From Actinomycetota bacterium (GTDB lineage: Bacteria > Actinomycetota > Actinomycetes > S36-B12 > UBA5976): a stretch of 11,922 bases of DNA. The position numbers and the translations under genes were made by a program. The notes beneath the pieces were generated by a model. The model was not told where the DNA came from and searched no databases. It worked only from the letters and a program-made list of their open reading frames with translations. Positions 4,820-11,922 of the stretch are shown piece by piece; positions within the stretch are counted from its first letter, which is position 1, and each line of letters begins with the position of its first letter. The stretch lies in contig CANFIL010000039.1 of NCBI GenBank assembly GCA_947447095.1, positions 1 through 11,922 of the forward strand, written 5' to 3'.

Positions 4820-6349
4820 ATGAGCCAAAACGTAGCTGCAGTAGAACTCAAGGGCATTTGGAAACGATTCCCTGGTGTTATTGCCAACAGCGACATCAAC
4901 CTCAAGGTTGAGCCAGGAACCGTTCATGCCATTGTTGGCGAAAATGGTGCGGGCAAGTCCACGTTGATGAAGATCCTTTACGGCATGCAAAAGCCCGATG
5001 AAGGAACGATCAGCATTAACGGCACTGAGCTGTCATTCGCATCACCATCAGATGCCATCGATGCGGGCATCGGCATGGTGCACCAGCACTTCATGTTGGC
5101 CGACAACTTCACCGTCCTGGAAAACATTGTTCTGGGTAGCGAGCCTCGCAAGGGACTTTCGCTCAACTTCGACAAAGCGCGCGCTGACATCTCAGCTATC
5201 TCATCTGAAAACGGTCTTGAGGTAGATCCCGATGCGCTTGTTGCAGATCTCGGCGTTGGCGATCGTCAGCGCATTGAGATTCTCAAGGTGCTTTACCGCG
5301 GCGCAAAGATTTTGATTCTCGACGAACCAACCGCTGTACTTGTTCCTCATGAAGTGCACGAACTCTTCGACACATTGCGTGATTTGAAGAAGGCCGGCAA
5401 CACCATTATTTTCATCAGCCACAAACTCGATGAAGTACTTTCAATCGCAGACGAGATCACGGTCATCCGTCGCGGCACCACTGTTGGTTCAGTGAATCCT
5501 CATACGCAAGAAGTTTCTGCGCAAGATCTTGCAGTCATGATGGTTGGGTCTGAACTTCCCACACCAGAAACTCGCGGCGACACAATTCGCGATGAAGTTG
5601 TGCTTGCTGTCGAAAACCTCACAGTGTTGGCATCAGGTGGAAAGCCAATCGTGGACAACATTTCATTCCAGATTCGATCTGGAGAAATTCTCGGCATCGC
5701 TGGTGTTGAAGGAAATGGTCAAGCTGAAATCTTGGACGCCTTGATGGGTCTTGAAAATTCAACTGGAACTGTTCACTTTAAGAAAGAAGACATCAGCAAC
5801 ATGTCGACGCGCAATCGGCGCGAACTTGGCATCGGTTTCATTCCCGAAGATCGTCATCGCCAGGCTTTGCTGTTGACCGCACCGTTGTGGGAAAACCGCA
5901 TGCTTGGTCACCAAACTCTTGCCCCGAACTCCAACGGATTCCTCTTGACTCCCGGCGCGGCAAAGGATGACACCAAACGCATCGTCGAAGAATTCGATGT
6001 TCGCACACCAGGCATTGATGTATTGGCAAGTGCACTGTCTGGTGGAAACCAGCAGAAGCTCATTGTCGGTCGCGAAATGTCTGGCGAACCCAAGCTCCTC
6101 ATTGCTGCTCATCCAACTCGAGGAATTGATGTTGGCGCTCAAGCCGCGATCTGGGATCACTTGCGTCATGCTCGTGAAGCCGGACTCGCAGTTTTGCTGA
6201 TTTCTGCCGATCTAGATGAATTGATTGGCCTCAGTGACACAATCAAGGTTCTTTTGCGCGGTGCCTTTGTAGCCGATGCCAACCCAGCAACTGTTACTCC
6301 TGAACAACTTGGTACCGCAATGACCGGTGCAGGAAAGGTTTCAGCATGA
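4820..6349 (+). CDS. nupO: nucleoside ABC transporter ATP-binding protein (tandem NBDs)
   Basis: ATPase subunit of the importer, with two fused nucleotide-binding domains in 509 residues as in NupO/NupA and RbsA-type proteins. Domain 1 has Walker A GENGAGKST (40-48), Q-loop Gln89, a degenerate signature GVGDRQRIEI (145-154), Walker B ILILDEPTA (164-172) and His201. Domain 2 has a changed P-loop GVEGNGQAE (295-303, no Lys), a good signature LSGGNQQK (406-413), and LLIAAHPTRG (426-435), where the Walker B Asp-Glu is missing. Only one composite site should therefore hydrolyse ATP, which is normal for this family. Its TGA overlaps the permease ATG (ATGA, 6346-6349). It is preceded by a terminator hairpin and its own ribosome site. 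Confidence 0.94.
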   Translation: MSQNVAAVELKGIWKRFPGVIANSDINLKVEPGTVHAIVGENGAGKSTLMKILYGMQKPDEGTISINGTELSFASPSDAIDAGIGMVHQHFMLADNFTVLENIVLGSEPRKGLSLNFDKARADISAISSENGLEVDPDALVADLGVGDRQRIEILKVLYRGAKILILDEPTAVLVPHEVHELFDTLRDLKKAGNTIIFISHKLDEVLSIADEITVIRRGTTVGSVNPHTQEVSAQDLAVMMVGSELPTPETRGDTIRDEVVLAVENLTVLASGGKPIVDNISFQIRSGEILGIAGVEGNGQAEILDALMGLENSTGTVHFKKEDISNMSTRNRRELGIGFIPEDRHRQALLLTAPLWENRMLGHQTLAPNSNGFLLTPGAAKDDTKRIVEEFDVRTPGIDVLASALSGGNQQKLIVGREMSGEPKLLIAAHPTRGIDVGAQAAIWDHLRHAREAGLAVLLISADLDELIGLSDTIKVLLRGAFVADANPATVTPEQLGTAMTGAGKVSA

Positions 6350-7431
6350 ACTTTCGTCGATTTGGAATCAGTCTGATTGCACCGCTTCTTGGCGTTGTTA
6401 TCTCAGTCGCTGTTACTTCCGTCATTCTGGTTGCAATTAACGCAAACGTGGGCGACGTGTTCTCGTCAATGATTCGTTACGGAACGTCACCGCGTGCAAT
6501 GACTTTGATCTTGAACTTGGCAACGACTTACTTCTTGAGTGCTCTTGCCGTTGCAATCGGCTTCAAGATGAATTTGTTTAACATCGGTGTCAACGGACAA
6601 TACGTACTTGGCGCGGTCGCTGCTGGAGCAGTAGCTGGTGCACTCACTTTGCCCAAGATTCCTTCAGTCATCATCACCATTCTTGTAGCCATGGTTGTTG
6701 GTGCCGCATGGGCTGGTATTGCTGCCTGGCTCAAGGTTGCTCGCGGCGTAAGTGAAGTTATTTCAACGATTATGTTGAACTTCATCGCTATCGCAATCAT
6801 TAGTTACGTCATCGTGCGCACAAGCGTCGGTCACGAGACCAGTTTGAATGTTCGTGGCACAAAAGAAATTGCTGAGTCAGGCATGTTGCGCGGATTGGCA
6901 CTTCTTGATGAAGGAACAAAGATTTATGGCTTCTTCTTCATCTCCATCTTTATTGGTATCGCGTACTGGTTCATTTTGAACCGCACTCGCTTTGGCTATG
7001 ACCTCCGTGCAACTGGTCATAGTGCATCCGCAGCTCGCACCAGCGGCATCGATGCACGACGCATGACCGTTGTCACGATGTTGCTCTCGGGCGCTATCGC
7101 TGGTCTGGTCGGTCTGCCTTATCTCTTGGGCGAAGCCGCTTCGTACAACCTGAACTTCCCAACCGACTGGGGCTTCACCGGAATCGCGATTGCGCTACTT
7201 GGTCGTAACAACCCCGTAGGCATCGCAGTTGGCGCATTGCTCTGGGCATTCCTTGATGTCGCGAGTGGTCAATTGATTCTTGAGGGAATCCCACGTGAGA
7301 TCACCACGATCATGCAGGGACTTATCGTTATCGTCGTCGTCATTTCCTACGAAATTGTGCGTCGACGCCAGCTCACCACAGAACAAACCAGAGTGGCGAA
7401 GGCTCTCGAAGCGCAAGGAGTTAGCGCATGA
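6346..7431 (+). CDS. nupP: nucleoside ABC transporter permease 1 (BPD_transp_2 family)
   Basis: Integral membrane subunit, 361 residues, that with permease 2 forms the channel. Several long hydrophobic segments begin right at the N-terminus (residues 8-32). Conserved stretches are AIGFKMNLFNIGVNGQYV (70-87), GVSEVISTIMLNFIA (134-148) and the cytoplasmic coupling loop GYDLRATGHSASAARTSGI (217-235), which contacts the ATPase. The start overlaps the ATPase stop by 4 bases and the stop overlaps permease 2 by 4 bases, so translation is probably coupled. The length is usual for NupP-like permeases. Confidence 0.92.
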   Translation: MNFRRFGISLIAPLLGVVISVAVTSVILVAINANVGDVFSSMIRYGTSPRAMTLILNLATTYFLSALAVAIGFKMNLFNIGVNGQYVLGAVAAGAVAGALTLPKIPSVIITILVAMVVGAAWAGIAAWLKVARGVSEVISTIMLNFIAIAIISYVIVRTSVGHETSLNVRGTKEIAESGMLRGLALLDEGTKIYGFFFISIFIGIAYWFILNRTRFGYDLRATGHSASAARTSGIDARRMTVVTMLLSGAIAGLVGLPYLLGEAASYNLNFPTDWGFTGIAIALLGRNNPVGIAVGALLWAFLDVASGQLILEGIPREITTIMQGLIVIVVVISYEIVRRRQLTTEQTRVAKALEAQGVSA

Positions 7432-8642
7432 ACATCATGAGACAACAGCGCCTACTAGGCATCTTTGGTGTAGCAATCGCGATCTTGTCGATCACACGCA
7501 CTTTCACGCATAACCCAGATCTGACCAGCGCCGTCACAGTGTCACAAGCACTTGGCTTTGCTGTTCCCATTGGCCTCGCGGGTCTTGCAGGTATCTGGTC
7601 GGAACGCGCTGGCGTAGTGAACATCGGTCTCGAAGGCATGATGATCCTTGGAACATTCGGTGCCGGTTGGGCTGGCTACCAATGGGGTGCATGGGCAGGC
7701 TTGCTCGCAGGAATCGTCATGGGTGCTTTCGGAGGACTACTTCTGGCCATCGCATCCGTAACCTTCGGTGTCGACCAAATCATCGCCGGTACCGCAGTTA
7801 ACTTGCTCGCAACTGGTCTGACCAAGTTCCTTGCAATCTTGCTCTTCACCGATGTCGTCGGTGGCGGTCAAGCGCAGTCACCTCCCATTAAGGGAACGTT
7901 GCCTTCGTTCACGATTGAAGCAATTTCAAGTCCATTGATTGCATTGCATGCGAAAGACATCTTTATTGTCAGCGATGTCGCTGGTGTAGTTGCAGGCTTG
8001 TTCTTCCATCTTTCGATCCTGACAGTGATCACAGTTGCGCTGTTCGTGTTCACAGCCTGGTTGTTATGGAAGACCCGCTTTGGACTTCGCTTGCGTAGTG
8101 CTGGAGAAAATCCATGGGCAGCTGACTCACTTGGTGTCAACGTCAACCGCTACAAGTACATGGCTGTGACCTTCAGTGGTTTGCTTGCTGGACTTGGTGG
8201 CGCGTATCTTGCGATTGCTGCAACGATTTATCGCAATGGACAAACCGCAGGACGCGGCTTCATCGGTTTGGCGACGATGATCTTTGGTAACTGGCGCCCC
8301 GGTGGCACTGGTGCCGGAGCGATCATGTTTGGTTACATCGACACGTTGCGCTTGATTGATAGCGACAACAAGAACGTCCGCGGTCTGATCTTGCTCGGTG
8401 CGCTCGTATTGTTTGTTATCGCTGCTGCAATGATCCGCACGAGTCGTCGTGCGACAGGTATCGGCTTCTTGCTTCTTGGTGGTGTGATGATCGGTGGCTT
8501 TATGGCTGCATCGAATTTCCCACCAGAAGTTGCTCAGGTCGCTCCGTACATCACCACGTTGCTCGTACTCGCAACTGCATCACAGAACCTGCGTCCACCA
8601 GCAGCTGATGGTGTTCCATTCCGCAAGGGAGAAGGTCACTAA
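7428..8642 (+). CDS. nupQ: nucleoside ABC transporter permease 2 (BPD_transp_2 family)
   Basis: Second membrane subunit of the importer, 404 residues. The hallmark WSERAGVVNIGLEGMM (57-72) identifies the NupQ/YufQ-type permease. The coupling loop includes LRLRSAGENPWAADSLGVN. The C-terminal part after the usual transporter fold has further hydrophobic segments and a short polar tail ending in FRKGEGH. The ATG overlaps the permease 1 stop (ATGA), and the TAA overlaps the cytidine deaminase ATG by one base (TAATG at 8640-8644). This ties uptake to the first intracellular step. Confidence 0.92.
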   Translation: MNIMRQQRLLGIFGVAIAILSITRTFTHNPDLTSAVTVSQALGFAVPIGLAGLAGIWSERAGVVNIGLEGMMILGTFGAGWAGYQWGAWAGLLAGIVMGAFGGLLLAIASVTFGVDQIIAGTAVNLLATGLTKFLAILLFTDVVGGGQAQSPPIKGTLPSFTIEAISSPLIALHAKDIFIVSDVAGVVAGLFFHLSILTVITVALFVFTAWLLWKTRFGLRLRSAGENPWAADSLGVNVNRYKYMAVTFSGLLAGLGGAYLAIAATIYRNGQTAGRGFIGLATMIFGNWRPGGTGAGAIMFGYIDTLRLIDSDNKNVRGLILLGALVLFVIAAAMIRTSRRATGIGFLLLGGVMIGGFMAASNFPPEVAQVAPYITTLLVLATASQNLRPPAADGVPFRKGEGH

Positions 8643-9037
8643 TGACAATCGATTGGCCAGCACTACGCGAAGCAGCCACTGGCGCAATGCGTCAGGCATA
8701 TGCACCATATTCCAAATTCCCAGTCGGCGTTGCCGCGCTCGTTGATGATGGTCGCATTATTACCGGATGCAACGTAGAGAATGCGTCATACGGAATTGGT
8801 TTGTGTGCCGAATGTGGTTTGGTTTCAAACTTGATCAGCAGCGGAGGCGGTCGTCTCGTAGCTGTTGCATGTGTTGATGCACACGGCAACGCTTTGATGC
8901 CCTGCGGTCGCTGCCGTCAGCTGTTGTGGGAACACGGCGGCGCTGAATGCCTCTTGGATTCAGTCAGCGGCATCAAACCAATGAGCGAAATTCTTCCGGA
9001 CGCATTTGGTCCTGACGACCTGATCGAACGAAAGTAA
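8642..9037 (+). CDS. cdd: cytidine deaminase
   Basis: Deaminates cytidine and deoxycytidine to uridine and deoxyuridine. The 131 residues match the short tetrameric Zn enzyme. Substrate motif NVENASYG is at 44-51. The zinc site is made of Cys55 in CAE, with Glu57 as the proton shuttle, plus Cys88 and Cys91 in PCGRCRQ (87-93). All catalytic residues are present. It starts within the permease 2 stop codon (TAATG), so it depends on translation of the transporter genes, and it feeds the phosphorylase 20 bases downstream. Confidence 0.96.
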   Translation: MTIDWPALREAATGAMRQAYAPYSKFPVGVAALVDDGRIITGCNVENASYGIGLCAECGLVSNLISSGGGRLVAVACVDAHGNALMPCGRCRQLLWEHGGAECLLDSVSGIKPMSEILPDAFGPDDLIERK

Positions 9038-9040
9038 CGA

Positions 9041-9047
9041 GAAAGGG
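9041..9047 (+). promoter_or_regulatory. ribosome binding site of deoA
   Basis: GAAAGGG lies 10 bases before the ATG at 9058 in the 20-base gap after cdd, supporting this start and independent translation initiation of the phosphorylase. Confidence 0.5.
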
Positions 9048-9057
9048 TCACTTCCCC

Positions 9058-10344
9058 ATGACCGAACCTTTTGCTCCATCCGAAGTCATTGCCGCCAAGC
9101 GCGACAAACAGGAACTTTCCGATAACCAAATTGATTGGTTCATCGACGCCTACATGCGCAATGTGGTTGCTGAAGAACAAATGAGTGCCATGGCGATGGC
9201 GATCCTGCTCAACGGCATGAATCGTCGGGAAATCGTGCGCTGGACGAATGCCTACATTAACTCGGGTGATCGTATGGATTGGTCACAACTTGATCGTCCA
9301 ACAGCAGACAAGCATTCAACAGGTGGTGTTGGCGACAAGATCACTTTGCCTCTCGCGCCAGTTGTTGCCGCATGCGGTGTCAGTGTTCCTCAGTTATCAG
9401 GTCGTGGTCTTGGACATACCGGTGGCACGCTCGACAAATTGGAATCGATCCCCGGCTGGCGGGCGAAATTAACTAACGAAGAAATGTTCACAGTCCTCAA
9501 AGAATGTGGCGCAGTCATCTGTGCAGCAAGTGAGCATCTGGCTCCTGCCGATCGTCGTATTTATGCGTTACGTGATGTCACAGCAACCGTGGAATCGATT
9601 CCGTTGATCTCTGCCTCAATCATGAGCAAGAAGATTGCGGAAGGAACTCACGCACTTGTTCTTGACGTCAAGGTCGGAACAGGTGCATTCATGAAGACTG
9701 TTGAACAAGCTCGTGAACTTGCAACAACAATGGTGGCTATTGGTAACGATGCAGGTGTAACTACTCGGACCTTGCTTACCAACATGGACATCCCACTTGG
9801 GCGTACTGCAGGTAATGCGCTCGAGGTTCGCGAATCCCTTGAGGTGTTAGCTGGTGGTGGACCTGCTGACGTTGTCGAACTCACAGTGACATTGGCACGT
9901 GAAATGCTTGATGCTTCCGGAGCTAAAGCAACGGCAGATCCGGCGGACGTTCTGAAGAACGGTAAAGCCATGGATGTGTGGAATGCAATGATCGCCGCGC
10001 AAGGTGGCGACGTGAATGCTGCGCTTCCCACTGCACGGTTCTCACATGACGTAGTGGCGGACAACGACGGCTATCTCACGCGATTGGATGCTCTCAGCGT
10101 GGGAGTTGCTTCGTGGCGCCTTGGTGCTGGTCGTGCTCGTAAGGAAGACATCGTTCAGGCAGGTGCTGGAGTCGAGTGGCATGTGGATCTCGGTGATCGG
10201 GTGGCCAAGGGTCAAAAGTTATTTACATTGCACAGTGACGAAGAAGCACGATTTGAACTTGCTGTGGAATCCCTTGCAACCGGATTCGAAGTTGGATCAA
10301 CGCCAGTTGAGCGACCCGCACTCATTATTGACCGAATTGTTTAG
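9058..10344 (+). CDS. deoA: thymidine / pyrimidine-nucleoside phosphorylase
   Basis: Splits thymidine, deoxyuridine and possibly uridine with phosphate into the free base and (deoxy)ribose-1-phosphate. The 428 residues have the usual three-part layout: an alpha-helical N-terminal domain, the phosphate-binding KHSTGGVGDK (85-94) and the family signature SGRGLGHTGGTLDKLES (114-130), the base-binding region YALRDVTATVESIPLISASIMSKK, and a C-terminal alpha/beta domain with a VAKGQKLFTLHSDEE hairpin. It follows cdd in the salvage operon; its uracil product would be used by the divergent upp product. Sequence reading alone does not separate thymidine-specific DeoA from the broader pyrimidine-nucleoside phosphorylase Pdp. 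Confidence 0.94.
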   Translation: MTEPFAPSEVIAAKRDKQELSDNQIDWFIDAYMRNVVAEEQMSAMAMAILLNGMNRREIVRWTNAYINSGDRMDWSQLDRPTADKHSTGGVGDKITLPLAPVVAACGVSVPQLSGRGLGHTGGTLDKLESIPGWRAKLTNEEMFTVLKECGAVICAASEHLAPADRRIYALRDVTATVESIPLISASIMSKKIAEGTHALVLDVKVGTGAFMKTVEQARELATTMVAIGNDAGVTTRTLLTNMDIPLGRTAGNALEVRESLEVLAGGGPADVVELTVTLAREMLDASGAKATADPADVLKNGKAMDVWNAMIAAQGGDVNAALPTARFSHDVVADNDGYLTRLDALSVGVASWRLGAGRARKEDIVQAGAGVEWHVDLGDRVAKGQKLFTLHSDEEARFELAVESLATGFEVGSTPVERPALIIDRIV

Positions 10345-10368
10345 TCGCACTTCTACTAAGGTGTGAGC

Positions 10369-10722
10369 ATGCCTGAATTGATCTCTGCAGCAACCCTCAT
10401 TCCAGTTCCTGGTGGCAAGACCATCGAAGAATTTATTGGCGGTGTGCGCACAGGTGACAGCAAGGTCTCGGTGGCAGTCATGCATGCTCCGGCTGGATGG
10501 AACGAGCCGGCACAAACTCCCGAGTTTGATGAATTCACGATCGTGATCTCAGGCGCAATTGATGTTGAACATGACGGTGGAACTACAACCGTGACTGCGG
10601 GGCAAGCATTAATCACTCGAGCAGGTGAACGCGTTCGTTACCTCACTCGCGAAGACGCGCACTACGTCGCGATCTGCGTTCCTGCTTTTTCGCCCAATTT
10701 AGTTAACCGCGAAGACGACTAG
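10369..10722 (+). CDS. small single-domain cupin protein lacking the usual metal histidines
   Basis: A cupin fold of unknown function. ATG 10369 (117 residues) is preferred because AAGG (10358-10361) lies 7 bases upstream; a GTG at 10363 would add two residues but is too close to that site. The first cupin motif region reads GWNEPAQTPEFDEFTIVISG, where the two expected His are replaced by Gln and Pro while the Glu is kept. The second motif GQALITRAGERVRY lacks the expected His. This resembles the metal-poor EutQ-like DE...VISG pattern. It lies 24 bases after the deoA stop on the same strand, so it is likely co-transcribed. A binding, sugar-handling or sensory role is possible, but nothing in the sequence proves it. 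Confidence 0.75.
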   Translation: MPELISAATLIPVPGGKTIEEFIGGVRTGDSKVSVAVMHAPAGWNEPAQTPEFDEFTIVISGAIDVEHDGGTTTVTAGQALITRAGERVRYLTREDAHYVAICVPAFSPNLVNREDD

Positions 10723-11922
10723 CTCAACAAAGGTTTTGCGTCTGCAACCAATGCCGCAAGCGCGCTGGCAGATACTTTGCGAGCAGATTCAAGATCAACG
10801 TTGGTGCACACCACTTCGAGATAGCACTTAATCTTTGGTTCGGTTCCACTTGGTCTAACAATCACCCGAGCCTTTGAAATTTCTGCGCTGGCTTCCAACA
10901 TAAAGATCACACCATCAGTAGGCGGCAGTCCAGTCTCGCCTTGTGCTAGGTCTAATACCTGGGCGACCTTAAGTCCACCAATAGTCGATGGCGGAGTTGT
11001 TCGTAATGCACTCATTACATGCGTGACCTGTGAGAGATCACTGACTCGCACCGAAACCTGGTCGGTTGAATGCAGGCCATATTTCCGGGCTAAATCGTCA
11101 AGCACATCCCACAAAGTCCGTGCTTCAGCTTTGAGCGCTGCAGCCATTTCCAAAACAAAGGATGCTGCCGAAATACCGTCTTTGTCGCCAACAAACTCGG
11201 GGTTGACGCAGTAGCCGAGTGCTTCTTCGTATCCGTAGACCAAGTTCGCAACACGTGACACCCACTTGAATCCGGTCAGCGTGTTGGTGTAATCAAGATC
11301 TGCGTCGTGCGCGATTGATTCCATCATCATCGACGAAACAATGGAATTAGCCATCGTTCCTTGCAGTTTTACTCCAGAACGACGCGCTCGTTCTATTACC
11401 CACCATGCAAGTAACGAGCCAACCTGATCGCCATGAAGTGTTTTCCATTGACCATCGGGCATCGGTAATGCAACTGCAAGTCGGTCAGCATCAGGATCAT
11501 TCGCAATCAAAATATCTGCCGACGTTTCCTTCGCCATAGCGATTGATAAATCGAGTGCACCCTTTTCTTCAGGATTTGGAAAGGCCACCGTTGGAAAGAG
11601 TGGGTCAGGATCGCGCTGTTCGATTACCGCATTGGGTTCCTTGAAATCTGAACGAACGCATGCCTCACGAAGTGTGTTCCAGCCGACTCCGTGCATCGCC
11701 GTGTACACACTGATGACGTCGCCACGTTCTTGCGCTGTAGTTGGTCCAGAATGAATTGCCGTTGTCAGCGATGCGATGTATCGCTCTTCCACATCAGGGC
11801 CAACGATTGTGGCCGCGTTTTTCATCGGCACTTCCCGCACATCTGTAACGCGTCGAATGCATGTCGAGATCTCAGCATCAGCCGGTGAAACGATTTGGCG
11901 CCCGTCCCCAAGATAAACCTTG
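10719..11922 (-). CDS. phosphohexomutase (phosphomannomutase/phosphoglucomutase family), N-terminus beyond the window
   Basis: An alpha-D-phosphohexomutase that moves a phosphate between C1 and C6, or between C1 and C5 for pentoses. About 400 C-terminal residues are visible and the frame is open to the edge (KVYLGDGRQIVSPADAEI), so the GTG at 11840 is not the real start. The Mg loop DPDADR is at 11481-11498, the sugar-binding loop is YEEALGYCVNPEFVGDKDG, and the phosphate-binding loop VRPSGTEPKIKCY is near the C-terminus. The catalytic serine region lies outside. The EEALG form belongs to the long PgcA/PGM2-like branch, which includes phosphopentomutases. It converges on the cupin, sharing CTAG at the stops. 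Context suggests a role in nucleoside sugar salvage, as with mycobacterial pmmB near deoA/cdd/upp. Confidence 0.9.
   Translation of the reverse strand, partial: KVYLGDGRQIVSPADAEISTCIRRVTDVREVPMKNAATIVGPDVEERYIASLTTAIHSGPTTAQERGDVISVYTAMHGVGWNTLREACVRSDFKEPNAVIEQRDPDPLFPTVAFPNPEEKGALDLSIAMAKETSADILIANDPDADRLAVALPMPDGQWKTLHGDQVGSLLAWWVIERARRSGVKLQGTMANSIVSSMMMESIAHDADLDYTNTLTGFKWVSRVANLVYGYEEALGYCVNPEFVGDKDGISAASFVLEMAAALKAEARTLWDVLDDLARKYGLHSTDQVSVRVSDLSQVTHVMSALRTTPPSTIGGLKVAQVLDLAQGETGLPPTDGVIFMLEASAEISKARVIVRPSGTEPKIKCYLEVVCTNVDLESARKVSASALAALVADAKPLLS

Noticed and set aside
1..11922. CRISPR array, transposase, integrase, toxin-antitoxin or phage genes
   Set aside because: No regularly spaced repeats and no such protein motifs were seen; only the possible integration scar near tRNA-Ser(UGA) hints at past mobility.

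Overview
The window looks like chromosomal DNA from an actinobacterium of moderate GC content. The evidence is a menaquinone-reductase-like flavoprotein with the actinobacterial DKACGDGLTP signature, frequent GTG starts, two serine tRNA genes without an encoded CCA, and a upp / cdd / deoA / phosphohexomutase neighbourhood like that of mycobacteria and streptomycetes. A planktonic freshwater or marine lineage is a guess from the GC content and compactness. No transposase, integrase, phage gene or CRISPR array is visible.

Layout. Positions 1-315 hold a possible gene edge (minus strand, leaving the window) and a duplicated tRNA 3' end plus terminator. Next come tRNA-Ser(UGA) (316-402, minus), a dimethylargininase-family gene (465-1322, minus), tRNA-Ser(GCU) with its own terminator (1415-1540, plus), a MenJ-like reductase (1546-2778, minus) and uracil phosphoribosyltransferase upp (2800-3438, minus). 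A divergent control region (3439-3669) carries a CRP/GlxR-like site. To its right, on the plus strand, lies a BMP-family nucleoside-binding lipoprotein, a strong hairpin terminator, then ABC ATPase, permease 1, permease 2, cytidine deaminase, pyrimidine-nucleoside phosphorylase and a small cupin. A phosphohexomutase (minus, cut by the right edge) converges on the cupin and shares a CTAG with its stop codon.

How it works together. This is a nucleoside uptake and salvage locus. The lipoprotein captures nucleosides and the ATPase with two permeases imports them. Cdd converts (deoxy)cytidine to (deoxy)uridine, and DeoA splits pyrimidine nucleosides to base and (deoxy)ribose-1-phosphate. Divergent upp turns uracil into UMP. 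The convergent phosphohexomutase is a reasonable candidate for moving the sugar phosphate from C1 to C5, since no deoB-type phosphopentomutase is present in the window. ATPase through Cdd are joined by overlapping stop and start codons.

Nothing here is clearly a new defence or mobile system. The best leads are the CRP-like half-site cluster between upp and the transporter operon, the duplicated tRNA-Ser 3' end (possible integration or duplication scar), a cupin lacking the usual metal-binding histidines at the end of a salvage operon, and the possible pentomutase role of the phosphohexomutase.
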